Below are positions 1 to 7,725 of a stretch of DNA of 43,745 nucleotides, in pieces. Position 1 is the first letter of the stretch; every line of letters begins with the position of its first letter. The stretch is taken from assembly GCF_012103215.1 (NCBI RefSeq), contig NZ_JAAVNE010000045.1:1-43745 (forward strand), read 5' to 3'. A program made the translations under genes and the position numbers. Below the pieces are notes generated by a model. The model was given only the letters and a program-made list of their open reading frames with translations, searched no databases and was not told the DNA's origin. The stretch comes from Falsiroseomonas selenitidurans (lineage in GTDB: Bacteria > Pseudomonadota > Alphaproteobacteria > Acetobacterales > Acetobacteraceae).

Positions 1-552
1 CTGGGCCGCGGGCGCGGCCTCCGCCGCCGCCACCGCCGTCGCCAGGCCGATCGCCGCCGCCTGCGCCGCGTCGATCGCCGCGCCATCCAGCAGCAGGCGC
101 CGCGCCACGCCCGCCCCGACCAGCCCGGCCAGCCGCCCGGTGCCCAGCACCAGGCCGAAGCCGGGGCCGGGGAAGGCGAAGCTGGCGCCATCCAGCGCCA
201 GGCGATGATCGCAGGCGGCGAAGAGATCCGCCCCCGCCCCCATCACCCGCCCGCCGGCCAGCGCCAGGGTGGCGATGGGCAGGGCGTGCAACTTCTGCAG
301 CAGCAGTTCGATCCGGAGGATGCGCAGCGCCAGGTCGCCCTCGCTCGCCGTGTCGAAATCCGCCAGGTCGAAGCCGGTGCAGAAATGCCGGCCGCGGCCG
401 CGCAGCACCACAAGCCGGGCGCCGCCCGCCACCGCCGCATCCAGCGCGGCCTCCAGCCCCGCCACCAGCGCCGCATCCAGCGCATTGCCGCGCGCCGGCC
501 GGTCCAGCCAGATCGTGGTGGTCTCCCCGGGCTCAACCACCAGCCCCGCCAT
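1..552 (-). CDS. crotonase (enoyl-CoA hydratase/isomerase) family protein, 3' end cut by the window
   Basis: The first 184 codons are present and the frame is open to the window edge. ATG at 552 lies one base after the stop of the upstream thiol dioxygenase gene, so the two are co-transcribed. Crotonase-fold landmarks are visible: FCTGFDL at residues 57-63 (oxyanion-hole region) and the GGRVMGAGADL helix start near 100-110 followed by the CD pair. The two usual hydratase glutamates are not seen: the first position is Asp109 and the second, after the conserved Pro128, is Gly129. A classical syn-hydratase reaction is therefore doubtful; isomerase, thioesterase-like or other crotonase chemistry is possible. 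The family call is firm and the reaction unknown. Co-transcription hints at a role in breaking down a thiol- or sulfinate-containing acid as its CoA ester, which is inference. Confidence 0.85.
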   Translation of the reverse strand, partial: MAGLVVEPGETTTIWLDRPARGNALDAALVAGLEAALDAAVAGGARLVVLRGRGRHFCTGFDLADFDTASEGDLALRILRIELLLQKLHALPIATLALAGGRVMGAGADLFAACDHRLALDGASFAFPGPGFGLVLGTGRLAGLVGAGVARRLLLDGAAIDAAQAAAIGLATAVAAAEAAPAAQ

Positions 553-553
553 G

Positions 554-1147
554 TCAGCCACGCCAGGGATTCGGCAGCACGGTGTTGGCATAGCCGCTGA
601 CGAAGCCCTTCGGCGCCAGGGTCGCGGCGTCGAAGACATGCCGCGCGACGGCGCCGATATTGGCGCCATAGACATGGATGCTGATGGAGGTGCGGTCATC
701 GAAGGCGTTGGCGACGCGGTGGATGTCGCCGATGCGGGGGGAGACGGCGTCCACCATCCCCGCCTCCAGCCGCTCCGTCGCATGCGGGGTGGCGGTGCCG
801 GGGGCGAACAGCTCCGCCACCTCCGCCCCGCGCAGCACGCCGATCAGGCCCCAGACCGTGTGGTCGTGGATCGGCGTGCGCTGGCCCGGCCCCCAGACGA
901 AGCTGACGACGCTGAAGCGCTGCAGCGGGTCGCAATGCAGCAGGTACTGCATGTAGTGCTCGGGGTGCGGCTGGGCGAAGCGGTCCGGCAGCCAGTCATC
1001 CACCGCCACCAGCCCGCCCAGCAGCGCGCCGCCCTCGGCGAGCAGGCGCGGCTCATCCGTCCCCGCCGCCTCCACGAGTCGCGTCATCCCGGCGATGAAG
1101 CCGCGCAGGCGGGCGGCGCCTTGGGGGGTGGGCGAGGTTTCGGACAT
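554..1147 (-). CDS. thiol dioxygenase, 3-mercaptopropionate dioxygenase type (cysteine dioxygenase family)
   Basis: A 197-residue cupin of the cysteine dioxygenase type I family, a mononuclear iron enzyme that oxidises a thiol to the sulfinate with O2. Predicted iron ligands are His94 and His96 in PIHDHTVWG and His143. The Ser156-His158-Tyr160 triad in SISIHVYG is present. Arg169 sits nine residues after the Tyr, where 3-mercaptopropionate dioxygenases carry their carboxylate-binding Arg, so 3-mercaptopropionate is the preferred substrate guess over cysteine. The start at 1147 is chosen because GAGGAG lies eight bases upstream; a longer frame to 1192 would overlap the putative operator. It is divergent from an IclR gene and followed after one base by a crotonase gene. 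The family is clear; substrate is inferred from motif spacing. Confidence 0.88.
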   Translation of the reverse strand: MSETSPTPQGAARLRGFIAGMTRLVEAAGTDEPRLLAEGGALLGGLVAVDDWLPDRFAQPHPEHYMQYLLHCDPLQRFSVVSFVWGPGQRTPIHDHTVWGLIGVLRGAEVAELFAPGTATPHATERLEAGMVDAVSPRIGDIHRVANAFDDRTSISIHVYGANIGAVARHVFDAATLAPKGFVSGYANTVLPNPWRG

Positions 1148-1183
1148 CCTTCGGCTCCTCGGGTCGTGCGGCCGGCCCGGCAC

Positions 1184-1200
1184 GTGCCGCATTGTGGAAC
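1184..1200. promoter_or_regulatory. putative IclR operator (17-bp pseudo-palindrome)
   Basis: GTGCCGCA-T-TGTGGAAC is an imperfect inverted repeat (6 of 8 arm positions pair) in the divergent space between the thiol dioxygenase and IclR genes. A second GTGCCGCA half-site lies 20 bp away at 1204-1211. Length and symmetry resemble operators of IclR-family regulators. Binding is not shown. Confidence 0.45.
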
Positions 1201-1278
1201 GCCGTGCCGCATGGTAGCGCAGAGCAGGCTGAACCCGGGACGGCCGCGTGGCAAGCCCTGGCCGATTCCAGGACCACC

Positions 1279-2061
1279 ATGCCCGATTCTTCTCCCGACC
1301 CCGCCGGCCCCGACAAATCCTTCGCCAAGGGCCTGGCCCTGCTCCGCGCGCTGGCGCTCAGCCCGCAGCCGCGCGGGGTCAGCGAACTGGCGCGGGAGCA
1401 GGGGCTGACGAAGAGCAACGCCTTCCGCCTGTTGCAGACGCTGGTCGCCGCCGGCTTCGTCCGCCGCCACGCCGCCGGCAGCTACGAGGCCGGCCTGCTG
1501 TTGTGGGAGTTGGGGGCGGCCGTCGCCGGGCGGCTCGATCTTCGCCGGATCGCCGCGCCGCACCTGGCCGGGCTGGCCCAGGCGACGGAGGAAAGCGTGC
1601 ACCTTTCGGTGCTGGAGGGGACGGAGGTGCTGTACCTGGACAAGGTGGAGGGGCCGCACCCGGTCCGCGCCTACAGCCGCATCGGTGGCCGCGCCCCGGC
1701 GCATGGCGTGGCCACCGGCAAGGCGCTGCTGGCCTGGCGCGATCCGGCCCCGGCGCCCGCCTCGCCGCCTCCCCTGGAACGCTTCACGCCACAGACCATC
1801 ACCGACCCCGCGGCGCTGGCGGCGGCGCTTGCCCAGGTCCGGGCGGAGGGCTGGGCCATGAACCAGGGCGAGTGGCGGGAGGGGGTGGCCGGCCTGGCGG
1901 CGCCGATCCGCGACGCCACCGGCGCCGTGGTGGCCGCCATCGGCATTTCCGGCCCGGCCGAACGGCTGCGGCCGCGCCGGATGCGGGCGATGGCGCCGCT
2001 GGTGGTGCAGGCCGCCGCCGCCATCTCCCGCCAGCTGGGTGCGCCGGCGGGGCTGGATTGA
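1279..2061 (+). CDS. IclR-family transcriptional regulator
   Basis: 260 residues. The N-terminal winged helix-turn-helix covers roughly residues 12-75 (FAKGLALLRAL, then GVSELAREQGLTKSNAFRLL). A C-terminal IclR effector-binding domain follows, with the typical RIGGRAPAHGVATGKALLAW stretch. The frame is open back to 1192; ATG at 1279 is preferred because the extra residues are low-complexity and overlap the putative operator, and an AGGA lies just upstream. Its divergent position next to the dioxygenase-crotonase pair suggests it controls that pair and possibly itself, with a small carboxylate or CoA-related effector. Target and effector are inferred from position only. Confidence 0.9.
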   Translation: MPDSSPDPAGPDKSFAKGLALLRALALSPQPRGVSELAREQGLTKSNAFRLLQTLVAAGFVRRHAAGSYEAGLLLWELGAAVAGRLDLRRIAAPHLAGLAQATEESVHLSVLEGTEVLYLDKVEGPHPVRAYSRIGGRAPAHGVATGKALLAWRDPAPAPASPPPLERFTPQTITDPAALAAALAQVRAEGWAMNQGEWREGVAGLAAPIRDATGAVVAAIGISGPAERLRPRRMRAMAPLVVQAAAAISRQLGAPAGLD

Positions 2062-2067
2062 CCGGCC

Positions 2068-2113
2068 CGGGGTGGCCGCGGCGGACCGATCGCCGGTAGG
2101 CTTGGCCACCCCG
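2068..2113. other. long inverted repeat in the leader of the radical SAM-ynjBCD operon
   Basis: The 125-bp gap between the IclR stop and the radical SAM start contains a perfect 10-bp inverted repeat, CGGGGTGGCC at 2068-2077 and GGCCACCCCG at 2104-2113. An inner GGCG/CGCC pair lies between the arms. The right arm could instead pair through CCCCG with a CGGGG about ten bases downstream, giving two mutually exclusive folds. It may be the iclR terminator, or part of a structured 5' leader. No known riboswitch motif was recognised. Confidence 0.4.
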
Positions 2114-2186
2114 TAACCTCTGCCGGGGCGCTCACGAAGCTCGAAGCGACCCCATCTTTGGCGGGGCGTGCCACCGGGGAGAGTGC

Positions 2187-3242
2187 ATGGAATCGATCTA
2201 CTGGGTCATGGCCTGGGCCTGCCACCGCAAGTGCCGGCACTGCTACGAGGACCGCTTCCGCCCCTATGTGCGTCAGAATCTGGAAGCCGTGGTGGCGGAG
2301 GCGGAGCGCAACACCCCCCGCGTGCTGGCGAACCTGCCGCCGCGGATGACCTACCTCGACCGCGACGACCCGGCGCCGGACGGCACGCTGCCGGAGAAGA
2401 CCGGCCGCATCATCCTCTCGGGCGGCGAGGCGCTGCTGGACCCGGTGCGGGAACGCGTGACCTACAAGGTGATCGAGGGGCTGGTGGCGCGCTACCGCGG
2501 TGCCGGCGGCGTGAAGATCGTGGTGCAGACCACGGGCGACCTGCTGCGGCCGGACATCGTGCGGGACCTGCTGGACCGCGGCGTCTGGATGATCTCGGTG
2601 GCCGGGGTGGACGATTTCCATGTCGGCCTGGAAGGCGAGGCGAAGCAGGCCGAATTCAAGGCGGTGCTGACCGCGATGATGGAGGCGGAGGGCATGCGCG
2701 CCGCCGGCGTCGCCAGCACCCACCGCAAATGGTTCGAGGAGGAGGGACCGCTGTTCTCCTTCTTCGGCGCCACGCCGGATGCCTGGATCGGCAAGCTCTG
2801 GCCGCGCGGCCGGGCCTGGCAGAACGGCCTGTCCACCGCGACGATAGAGGATAATTTCTGCAACCGCTGGTCCGGCGGGCTGGGTTTCCTGAACCATGGG
2901 GTGAACGGGTCCGAGGTCTCGATCGAGCCCGATGGCAGCGTCTATCCCTGCTGCATCAAGACCAGGCTGCCGCTGGGCAACCTGGCGGAGGAAAGGCTGC
3001 TGGACATCCTGGACAGCCTGTCGGAGGACCCGGTCTACCAGGCGATCAATGCCGGAAAGCCGGAGCGCATGGGCCTGGCCGATGGCTGGTCCGAGGCGAT
3101 GTTCCGGGAAAAGTCGCAGACCCTGGACCCGAAGGGCCGGCCCTACGCCAATCTGTGCATCGGCTGCGACCGCTTCCATGAGGAGGTGCTCGGCGCGCGC
3201 ATCGAGGCTGCCCGCGCCCGCCGCCTGGCCGTGACCGCCTGA
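2187..3242 (+). CDS. radical SAM protein with SPASM-like C-terminal cysteines
   Basis: 351 residues. The S-adenosylmethionine [4Fe-4S] motif CHRKCRHC lies at the extreme N-terminus (Cys12, Cys16, Cys19), and SGGEALLD at 78-85 is the GGE SAM-binding motif. Cys225, the Cys255-Cys256 pair in a PDGSVYPCC context and CIGC at 324-327 look like ligands of an auxiliary iron-sulfur cluster, as in SPASM or twitch proteins. Such enzymes modify peptides, sugars or cofactors by radical chemistry; the substrate here is unknown. The gene lies 14 bp upstream of a YnjB-type binding protein and heads an operon with a full YnjBCD transporter, suggesting it acts on the imported compound or makes a compound the transporter handles. 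No short precursor-peptide gene was seen beside it. Confidence 0.85.
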   Translation: MESIYWVMAWACHRKCRHCYEDRFRPYVRQNLEAVVAEAERNTPRVLANLPPRMTYLDRDDPAPDGTLPEKTGRIILSGGEALLDPVRERVTYKVIEGLVARYRGAGGVKIVVQTTGDLLRPDIVRDLLDRGVWMISVAGVDDFHVGLEGEAKQAEFKAVLTAMMEAEGMRAAGVASTHRKWFEEEGPLFSFFGATPDAWIGKLWPRGRAWQNGLSTATIEDNFCNRWSGGLGFLNHGVNGSEVSIEPDGSVYPCCIKTRLPLGNLAEERLLDILDSLSEDPVYQAINAGKPERMGLADGWSEAMFREKSQTLDPKGRPYANLCIGCDRFHEEVLGARIEAARARRLAVTA

Positions 3243-3256
3243 CCGGAAGGCCCGCC

Positions 3257-4483
3257 ATGACCCAGCCCACCCGCCGCGCCCTGCTGGGCGCCGCCAGCCT
3301 GGCCCTGGCCGCCCCGGCCTGGGCGCAGACCCCGGGCCACGCGCTGCTGGCGGCCGACTGGCCGGCGGTGCAGCGCGAAGCGCGCGGCCAGACCGTGTTC
3401 CTCAACGCCTGGGGCGGCGACGACCGCACCAATGCCTTCCTCGCCTGGGCCGGCGGCCGGGTGCAGGCGCTGCACGGGGTGGCCATGCGCCATGTCCGCC
3501 TGCGCGACACGGCGGAGGCGGTGGCCCGCGTGGTGGCGGAAAAGGCGGCCGGAAGAACCCAGGGCGGCAGCGTCGACCTCATCTGGATCAACGGGCCGAA
3601 CTTCCTCGCCATGAAGGAACAGGGGCTGCATTTCGGTCCCTTCCTGGACCGGCTGCCGAATGCCCGCTTCATCGATCGCCTGGGCAAGCCCTCCACCATC
3701 GTCGACTTCACCGTGCCGGTGGAGGGGCTGGCCGCCCCCTGGCGGATGGCGCAGGTGGCCTTCATCGCCGACTCCGCGCGGGTGCCGCAGCCGCCGCGCA
3801 GCATGGCGGCGCTGCTGGACTGGGCGCGCGCCAACCCCGGCCGCACCACCCATCCGCAGGTGCGCAACTTCATGGGCGTCACCTTCCTGAAGCAGGCGCT
3901 GCATGAGTTGGCGCCGGACAAGGCGGCGCTGCTGCGCCCGGCCTGCGACGCCACGCTGCGGCCGGCCGCCGATGCGCTCTGGGCCTGGTACGACCAGCTG
4001 CGGCCGCATCTGTGGCGCGGCGGGCGGGCCTTCCCGGCCAATGGGCCGGCACAGCGGCCGCTGATGCTGGACGGGGAGCTGGACATCTATATCAGCTTCA
4101 ACCCGGCGGAGGCGGCGGTGGCCATCGCCAACGGACAGCTGCCGGAGACCGCCCGGCCCTTCGTGCTGGCGGGCGGCACCCTGGGCAACACCAGCTTCGT
4201 CTCCATCCCCTTCAACGCTGCCCATGCCGCCGGCGCCATGCTGGTGGCGGATTTCCTGCTTTCGGCGGAGGCGCAGGCGCAGGCCGCGGACCCCCGCGTG
4301 CTGGGCAGCCCCACCGTGCTGGACCTGGCGGCGCTGCCGCCCGAAGGCCGCGCCCGCTTCGCCGCCCTGCCCGCCGGCCCCGCCATCCTGCCGCCCGAGG
4401 CGCTGGGCCGGCCGCTGCAGGAGCCGCATCCGAGTTGGATGACGCGCCTGACAGCGGAGTGGGAGGATCGCTACGGCCGCTAG
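3257..4483 (+). CDS. ynjB: YnjB-type ABC transporter substrate-binding protein
   Basis: 408 residues. The N-terminus TRRALLGAASLALAAPAWAQ is a Tat-like twin-arginine signal peptide with cleavage expected after Ala-Gln near residue 23. The mature part resembles the YnjB family of periplasmic binding proteins, which belong to the iron/thiamine/spermidine-type cluster and have no established substrate in Escherichia coli. Features include VFLNAWGGDDRTNAFL near the start, VDLIWINGPNF in the middle and YISFNPAEAAVAIANG in the second lobe. It follows the radical SAM gene by 14 bp and precedes the permease gene by a few bases, so it is part of one transcription unit. Family assignment is confident; the ligand is unknown. 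Confidence 0.85.
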   Translation: MTQPTRRALLGAASLALAAPAWAQTPGHALLAADWPAVQREARGQTVFLNAWGGDDRTNAFLAWAGGRVQALHGVAMRHVRLRDTAEAVARVVAEKAAGRTQGGSVDLIWINGPNFLAMKEQGLHFGPFLDRLPNARFIDRLGKPSTIVDFTVPVEGLAAPWRMAQVAFIADSARVPQPPRSMAALLDWARANPGRTTHPQVRNFMGVTFLKQALHELAPDKAALLRPACDATLRPAADALWAWYDQLRPHLWRGGRAFPANGPAQRPLMLDGELDIYISFNPAEAAVAIANGQLPETARPFVLAGGTLGNTSFVSIPFNAAHAAGAMLVADFLLSAEAQAQAADPRVLGSPTVLDLAALPPEGRARFAALPAGPAILPPEALGRPLQEPHPSWMTRLTAEWEDRYGR

Positions 4484-4490
4484 CCAGGTG

Positions 4491-6146
4491 ATGCGCGCGG
4501 CCCCCTGGCTGACCGCCACGCTGTTCCTGGGCCCGCTGGCGGCCGGGCTGGCGGGCACGCTGCTGCCCGCCTTCGGCTACCTGCCGGCCCTGGGCGGCGA
4601 TTCGCTGTCGCTCGATCCCTGGCGCGCGCTGCTGGCCGCACCCGGCCTGGCGCGGTCGGTGATGCTGACGCTCGGCAGCGGGCTGGCGGCCACGCTGGTC
4701 GCCCTGCTGCTGGTGCTGGGCTTCTGCGCCGTGACGCAGGGCAGCGCCTGGGCGCGGCGGGCGCAGGCGGCGCTGGCGCCGGTGCTGGCGACGCCACATG
4801 CGGCGCTGGCCATCGGCTTCGCCTTCCTGGTCGCCCCCTCCGGCTGGCTGGCGCGCCTCGCCTCTCCCTGGGCGACGGGCTGGGACCGCCCGCCGGACCT
4901 GCCGATCCCGGGCGACCCCTGGGGGCTGGCGCTGGTACTGGGGCTGGTGCTGAAGGAGGTGCCCTACCTGCTGCTGATGGCCTTCGCGGCGCTCGGCCAG
5001 GTGCCGGCGAGCGCCAGCCTGCGCGCCGCCGCGGCGCTGGGCCACCGGCCGGTTCCGGCCTGGTTCAAGCTGGTGCTGCCGCAGATCTACCCGCAGCTGC
5101 GCCTGCCCATTTGCGCCGTGCTGGCCTTCTCGCTGTCCGTCGTCGATGTGGCGCTGATCCTCGGCCCGGGCACGCCGCCGACGCTGGCGGTGCTGGTGCT
5201 GCGCTGGTTCGGCGACCGCGACCTGGCGCTGTGGTTCCCCGCCGCCGCCGGGGCGGTGCTGCTGCTGGGGCTGGTGCTGGGCGCCATCCTGGCCTGGCGG
5301 CTGGGGGAGAGGGCGGTGGCCGCGCTGGGCCGGCGCTGGATCGCCACCGGGCATCGTGGCGGGCAGGCGCTGCTGCTGCGCGCCCTGGCGCCGGCCGCCC
5401 TTGGCCTGCTGCTGGCGGCCAGCCTGGCCGGGCTGGCGGCGCTGATCGCCTGGTCCCTCGCCGGTCCATGGCGGTTTCCGGAGGCGCTGCCCGCAGGCTG
5501 GACCCTGCGGGTCTGGCGGGCGCAATCGGCCGAGATCGCCGGGCCAGCGCGGGCGACGCTGCTGGTGGCGGTGCTGTCCACGCTGGCGGCGCTGGGGCTG
5601 GTGCTGGCCTGGCTGGAATCCGGCGCGGGGCGGCGGCTGCGGGCGCTGGTCTGGCTGCCGCTGCTGCTGCCGCAACTCGCCTTCCTGTTCGGCTGGCAGG
5701 TGGCGCTGGTGCGGCTGGGGCTGGATGGCACGCTGGCGGCGGTGGTGTGGACGCATCTGCTGTTCGTGCTGCCCTATGTGCTGCTGTCCCTGGCCGATCC
5801 CTGGGCGGCGCTGGACCCGCGCTATGCCCGCAGCGCGGCGGCGCTGGGCGCCGGGCCCTGGCGGGTGTTCTGGGCGGTGAAGCTGCGGCTGCTGCTGCGG
5901 CCGCTGCTGGTGGCCGCGGCGGTGGGGTTCGCGGTTTCCGTCGGGCTGTACCTGCCCACGCTGTTCGCCGGCGCCGGCCGCATCACCACCCTGACGACGG
6001 AAGCGGTGACGCTGGCGGCCGGGGCGGATCGCCGGGTGCTCGGCGCCTATGCGGCGTTGCAGGCGGCGCTGCCGCTGCTGGCCTATGCGCTGGCCGCCGC
6101 CCTGCCCGCCTGGCTGCACCGCCATCGCCAGGGGATGCGGCCATGA
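4491..6146 (+). CDS. ynjC: YnjC-type ABC transporter permease (two fused permease domains)
   Basis: 551 residues from ATG 4491; GTG at 4488 is an equally possible start and neither has a clear Shine-Dalgarno. The protein is almost entirely hydrophobic, with two homologous binding-protein-dependent permease halves (about residues 1-275 and 290-551). Each half has an EAA-type cytoplasmic loop: LRAAAALGHRPVPAWFKLVLPQ in the first and YARSAAALGAGPWRVFWAVK in the second. The size and fused layout match YnjC. It ends in an ATGA overlap with the ATPase gene. It forms the inner-membrane channel for the YnjB ligand. Confidence 0.88.
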   Translation: MRAAPWLTATLFLGPLAAGLAGTLLPAFGYLPALGGDSLSLDPWRALLAAPGLARSVMLTLGSGLAATLVALLLVLGFCAVTQGSAWARRAQAALAPVLATPHAALAIGFAFLVAPSGWLARLASPWATGWDRPPDLPIPGDPWGLALVLGLVLKEVPYLLLMAFAALGQVPASASLRAAAALGHRPVPAWFKLVLPQIYPQLRLPICAVLAFSLSVVDVALILGPGTPPTLAVLVLRWFGDRDLALWFPAAAGAVLLLGLVLGAILAWRLGERAVAALGRRWIATGHRGGQALLLRALAPAALGLLLAASLAGLAALIAWSLAGPWRFPEALPAGWTLRVWRAQSAEIAGPARATLLVAVLSTLAALGLVLAWLESGAGRRLRALVWLPLLLPQLAFLFGWQVALVRLGLDGTLAAVVWTHLLFVLPYVLLSLADPWAALDPRYARSAAALGAGPWRVFWAVKLRLLLRPLLVAAAVGFAVSVGLYLPTLFAGAGRITTLTTEAVTLAAGADRRVLGAYAALQAALPLLAYALAAALPAWLHRHRQGMRP

Positions 6147-6778
6147 GCCTGCGCATCGATGATCTGGTCATCACCCTGGGCGACCGCCCGCTGCTGGCGC
6201 TGCCGGCGCTGGCGGTGGCGCCGGGGGAGGTGGTGACGGTGATGGGGCCCTCGGGGGCCGGCAAATCCACCCTGCTCGCCTTCCTGTCCGGCACGCTGGA
6301 TGCCGCCTTCCGGGCGCGCGGCCGGGTGTGGCTGGCGGGGGAGGACGTGACCAACCTGCCGCCGCATCGCCGGCGGATCGGCCTGCTGTTCCAGGACGAC
6401 CTGCTGTTCCCGCATCTGAGCGTGGCGGAAAACCTGGCCTTCGGCCTGGCCCCCGGCCTGCGCGGCGCCGCCCGCCGCGCCCGCGTGGCGCAGGCGCTGG
6501 CGGAGGCGGAGCTGGCGGGGTTCGGCCCGCGCGACCCGGCGACGCTTTCGGGCGGCCAGCGCGCCCGGGTGGCGCTGCTGCGCACGCTGCTGGCGGCGCC
6601 GCGCGCCCTGCTGCTGGACGAGCCTTTCTCGAAGCTGGATGTCGCGCTGCGCGGCCGGGTGCGGGACTTCACCTTCGCCGCGGCCCGGCGCGAGGGGCTG
6701 CCCTGCCTGCTGGTGACCCACGACCCGGCGGATGCCGAGGCCGCGGGCGGGCGGGTGCTGGAACTCGGCCGGGGCTGA
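6143..6778 (+). CDS. ynjD: YnjD-type ABC transporter ATP-binding protein
   Basis: 211 residues, short for an importer ATPase but normal for YnjD. Walker A is GPSGAGKST, the Q-loop sits in LLFQDDLLFPHLSV, the ABC signature is LSGGQRARVAL, Walker B is ALLLDEPFSKLD and the H-loop is VTHD, so all catalytic elements are intact. The gene overlaps the permease stop by ATGA. A longer open frame upstream (from 5111) is only the alternative frame inside ynjC. It is the last gene of the radical SAM-ynjBCD operon and is followed directly by three hairpin repeats. Confidence 0.92.
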   Translation: MSLRIDDLVITLGDRPLLALPALAVAPGEVVTVMGPSGAGKSTLLAFLSGTLDAAFRARGRVWLAGEDVTNLPPHRRRIGLLFQDDLLFPHLSVAENLAFGLAPGLRGAARRARVAQALAEAELAGFGPRDPATLSGGQRARVALLRTLLAAPRALLLDEPFSKLDVALRGRVRDFTFAAARREGLPCLLVTHDPADAEAAGGRVLELGRG

Positions 6779-6787
6779 CGGAGCCTT

Positions 6788-6951
6788 GGCGCATTTCCCG
6801 AGTCGCCTTGCGAAGCCGCAAGGCTTGGAAATGCTCTACTCCGGCGCATTTCCCGAGTCGCCTTGCGACGCCGCAAGGCTTGGAAATGCTCTACTCCAGC
6901 GCATTTCCCGAGTCGCCTTGCGAAGCCGCAAGGCTTGGAAATGCTTACTCC
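6788..6951. repeat. three tandem 55-bp hairpin-forming repeat units
   Basis: Units start at 6788, 6843 and 6898 with an exact 55-bp period. Each holds a two-part inverted repeat: GCATTTCC pairs with GGAAATGC, and inside it GCCTTGCG pairs with CGCAAGGC around a 4-base loop (first unit: 6791-6798/6827-6834 and 6805-6812/6817-6824). Unit 2 differs from units 1 and 3 in the loop (gacg versus gaag region); unit 3 has a small deletion at its end and runs into the stop codon of the converging MBL gene. The array fills the convergent space between ynjD and that gene, so it can act as a bidirectional terminator. Its identical units suggest a REP-like element. Confidence 0.85.
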
Positions 6952-7712
6952 GGCGGCGCCAAGTCGAAGCGCGTCATCTCCTCCAGGCTCTCGCCGAACC
7001 ATGCCTTCACGCCCGCGGTGTGACGGCCGATGGGGCGGGGAACGCCGTTCTCCACCACCATGGGCAGGTCATGGCCCGGGATCAGCAGGCAGCCGGGGCG
7101 GGTGCGGCAGATCTCCCACACCATTTCCACCGTCGCGCGGCTCACCGCCGCATCATAGGTCATGTCCGTCCGGCGCGTGGTCAGTTCCACCCGGTTCTTC
7201 ACCGCATCCTGCAACAGCACGCAGTCCTGGCCGTCCCCCGCGATGATGAACAGCAGATGGCCGGGCGTGTGGCCGGGGGCGAGGTGGGCGGTGATGCCGG
7301 GCAGCACCTCCTCCCCCTCCTCCACCAGATGCAGCGTCGGCCAGGTGGACAGCGCCAGGATGGCGTGTTCCGGCACCGGCGTGGTGCCCCATTCCACGCC
7401 CAGCGCCCAGGCCAGCTCCTTGCGGCCGATGGCGATGCGGGCATGGCGGAACAGCGGCCAGTTCACCGCATGGTCGTGATGCGCGTGGCTCAGCAGCAGG
7501 TCGGTGACGTCCGCCGGCGTCACGCCATGCTGCGCCAGCGCCTCCACCAGCGTCTTCCGCTGGCCGAAGCCGCCGCCATCCAGCACCACGGTGCGACCAT
7601 GGCCGCGCAGCAGCACGATGGTGCTCCAGCCGAGGCCGCCATGCTGCGTCGCCTTGCCGGGAAAGCCCGGCACCAGGATATCCAGCGTCCAGCCGCCGCC
7701 CTGCCATTGCAT
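6945..7712 (-). CDS. metallo-beta-lactamase-fold hydrolase
   Basis: 255 residues. The metal-binding HxHxDH motif is SHAHHDHAVNW with His76, His78, Asp80 and His81. A later His lies in LAPGHTPGHL and another in LIPGHDLPMV, giving a complete dinuclear site of the glyoxalase II/lactonase type. There is no signal peptide, so it is cytoplasmic. It is the last gene of a leftward operon behind a Bug receptor (13-bp gap), a dehydrogenase, another Bug receptor and an aldolase-like gene. A lactonase, thioesterase or similar hydrolase for the imported carboxylate is plausible. Its stop codon lies inside the third hairpin repeat. Confidence 0.87.
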   Translation of the reverse strand: MQWQGGGWTLDILVPGFPGKATQHGGLGWSTIVLLRGHGRTVVLDGGGFGQRKTLVEALAQHGVTPADVTDLLLSHAHHDHAVNWPLFRHARIAIGRKELAWALGVEWGTTPVPEHAILALSTWPTLHLVEEGEEVLPGITAHLAPGHTPGHLLFIIAGDGQDCVLLQDAVKNRVELTTRRTDMTYDAAVSRATVEMVWEICRTRPGCLLIPGHDLPMVVENGVPRPIGRHTAGVKAWFGESLEEMTRFDLAPPE

Positions 7713-7725
7713 GTTCGGCCTCCCT

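Noticed and set aside
2062..2186. TPP or other known riboswitch upstream of ynjBCD
   Set aside because: The conserved CTGAGA and GGATAATGCC-type thi-box elements are absent and no other known aptamer core was recognised.
4212..6125. A 637-codon minus-strand frame rich in Gln, Arg and Gly opposite ynjC
   Set aside because: It is the complement of a well-supported permease gene and has repeat-like composition without any motif.
6788..6951. CRISPR-like array
   Set aside because: The 55-bp units abut directly without spacers, there are only three, and no cas gene is present.
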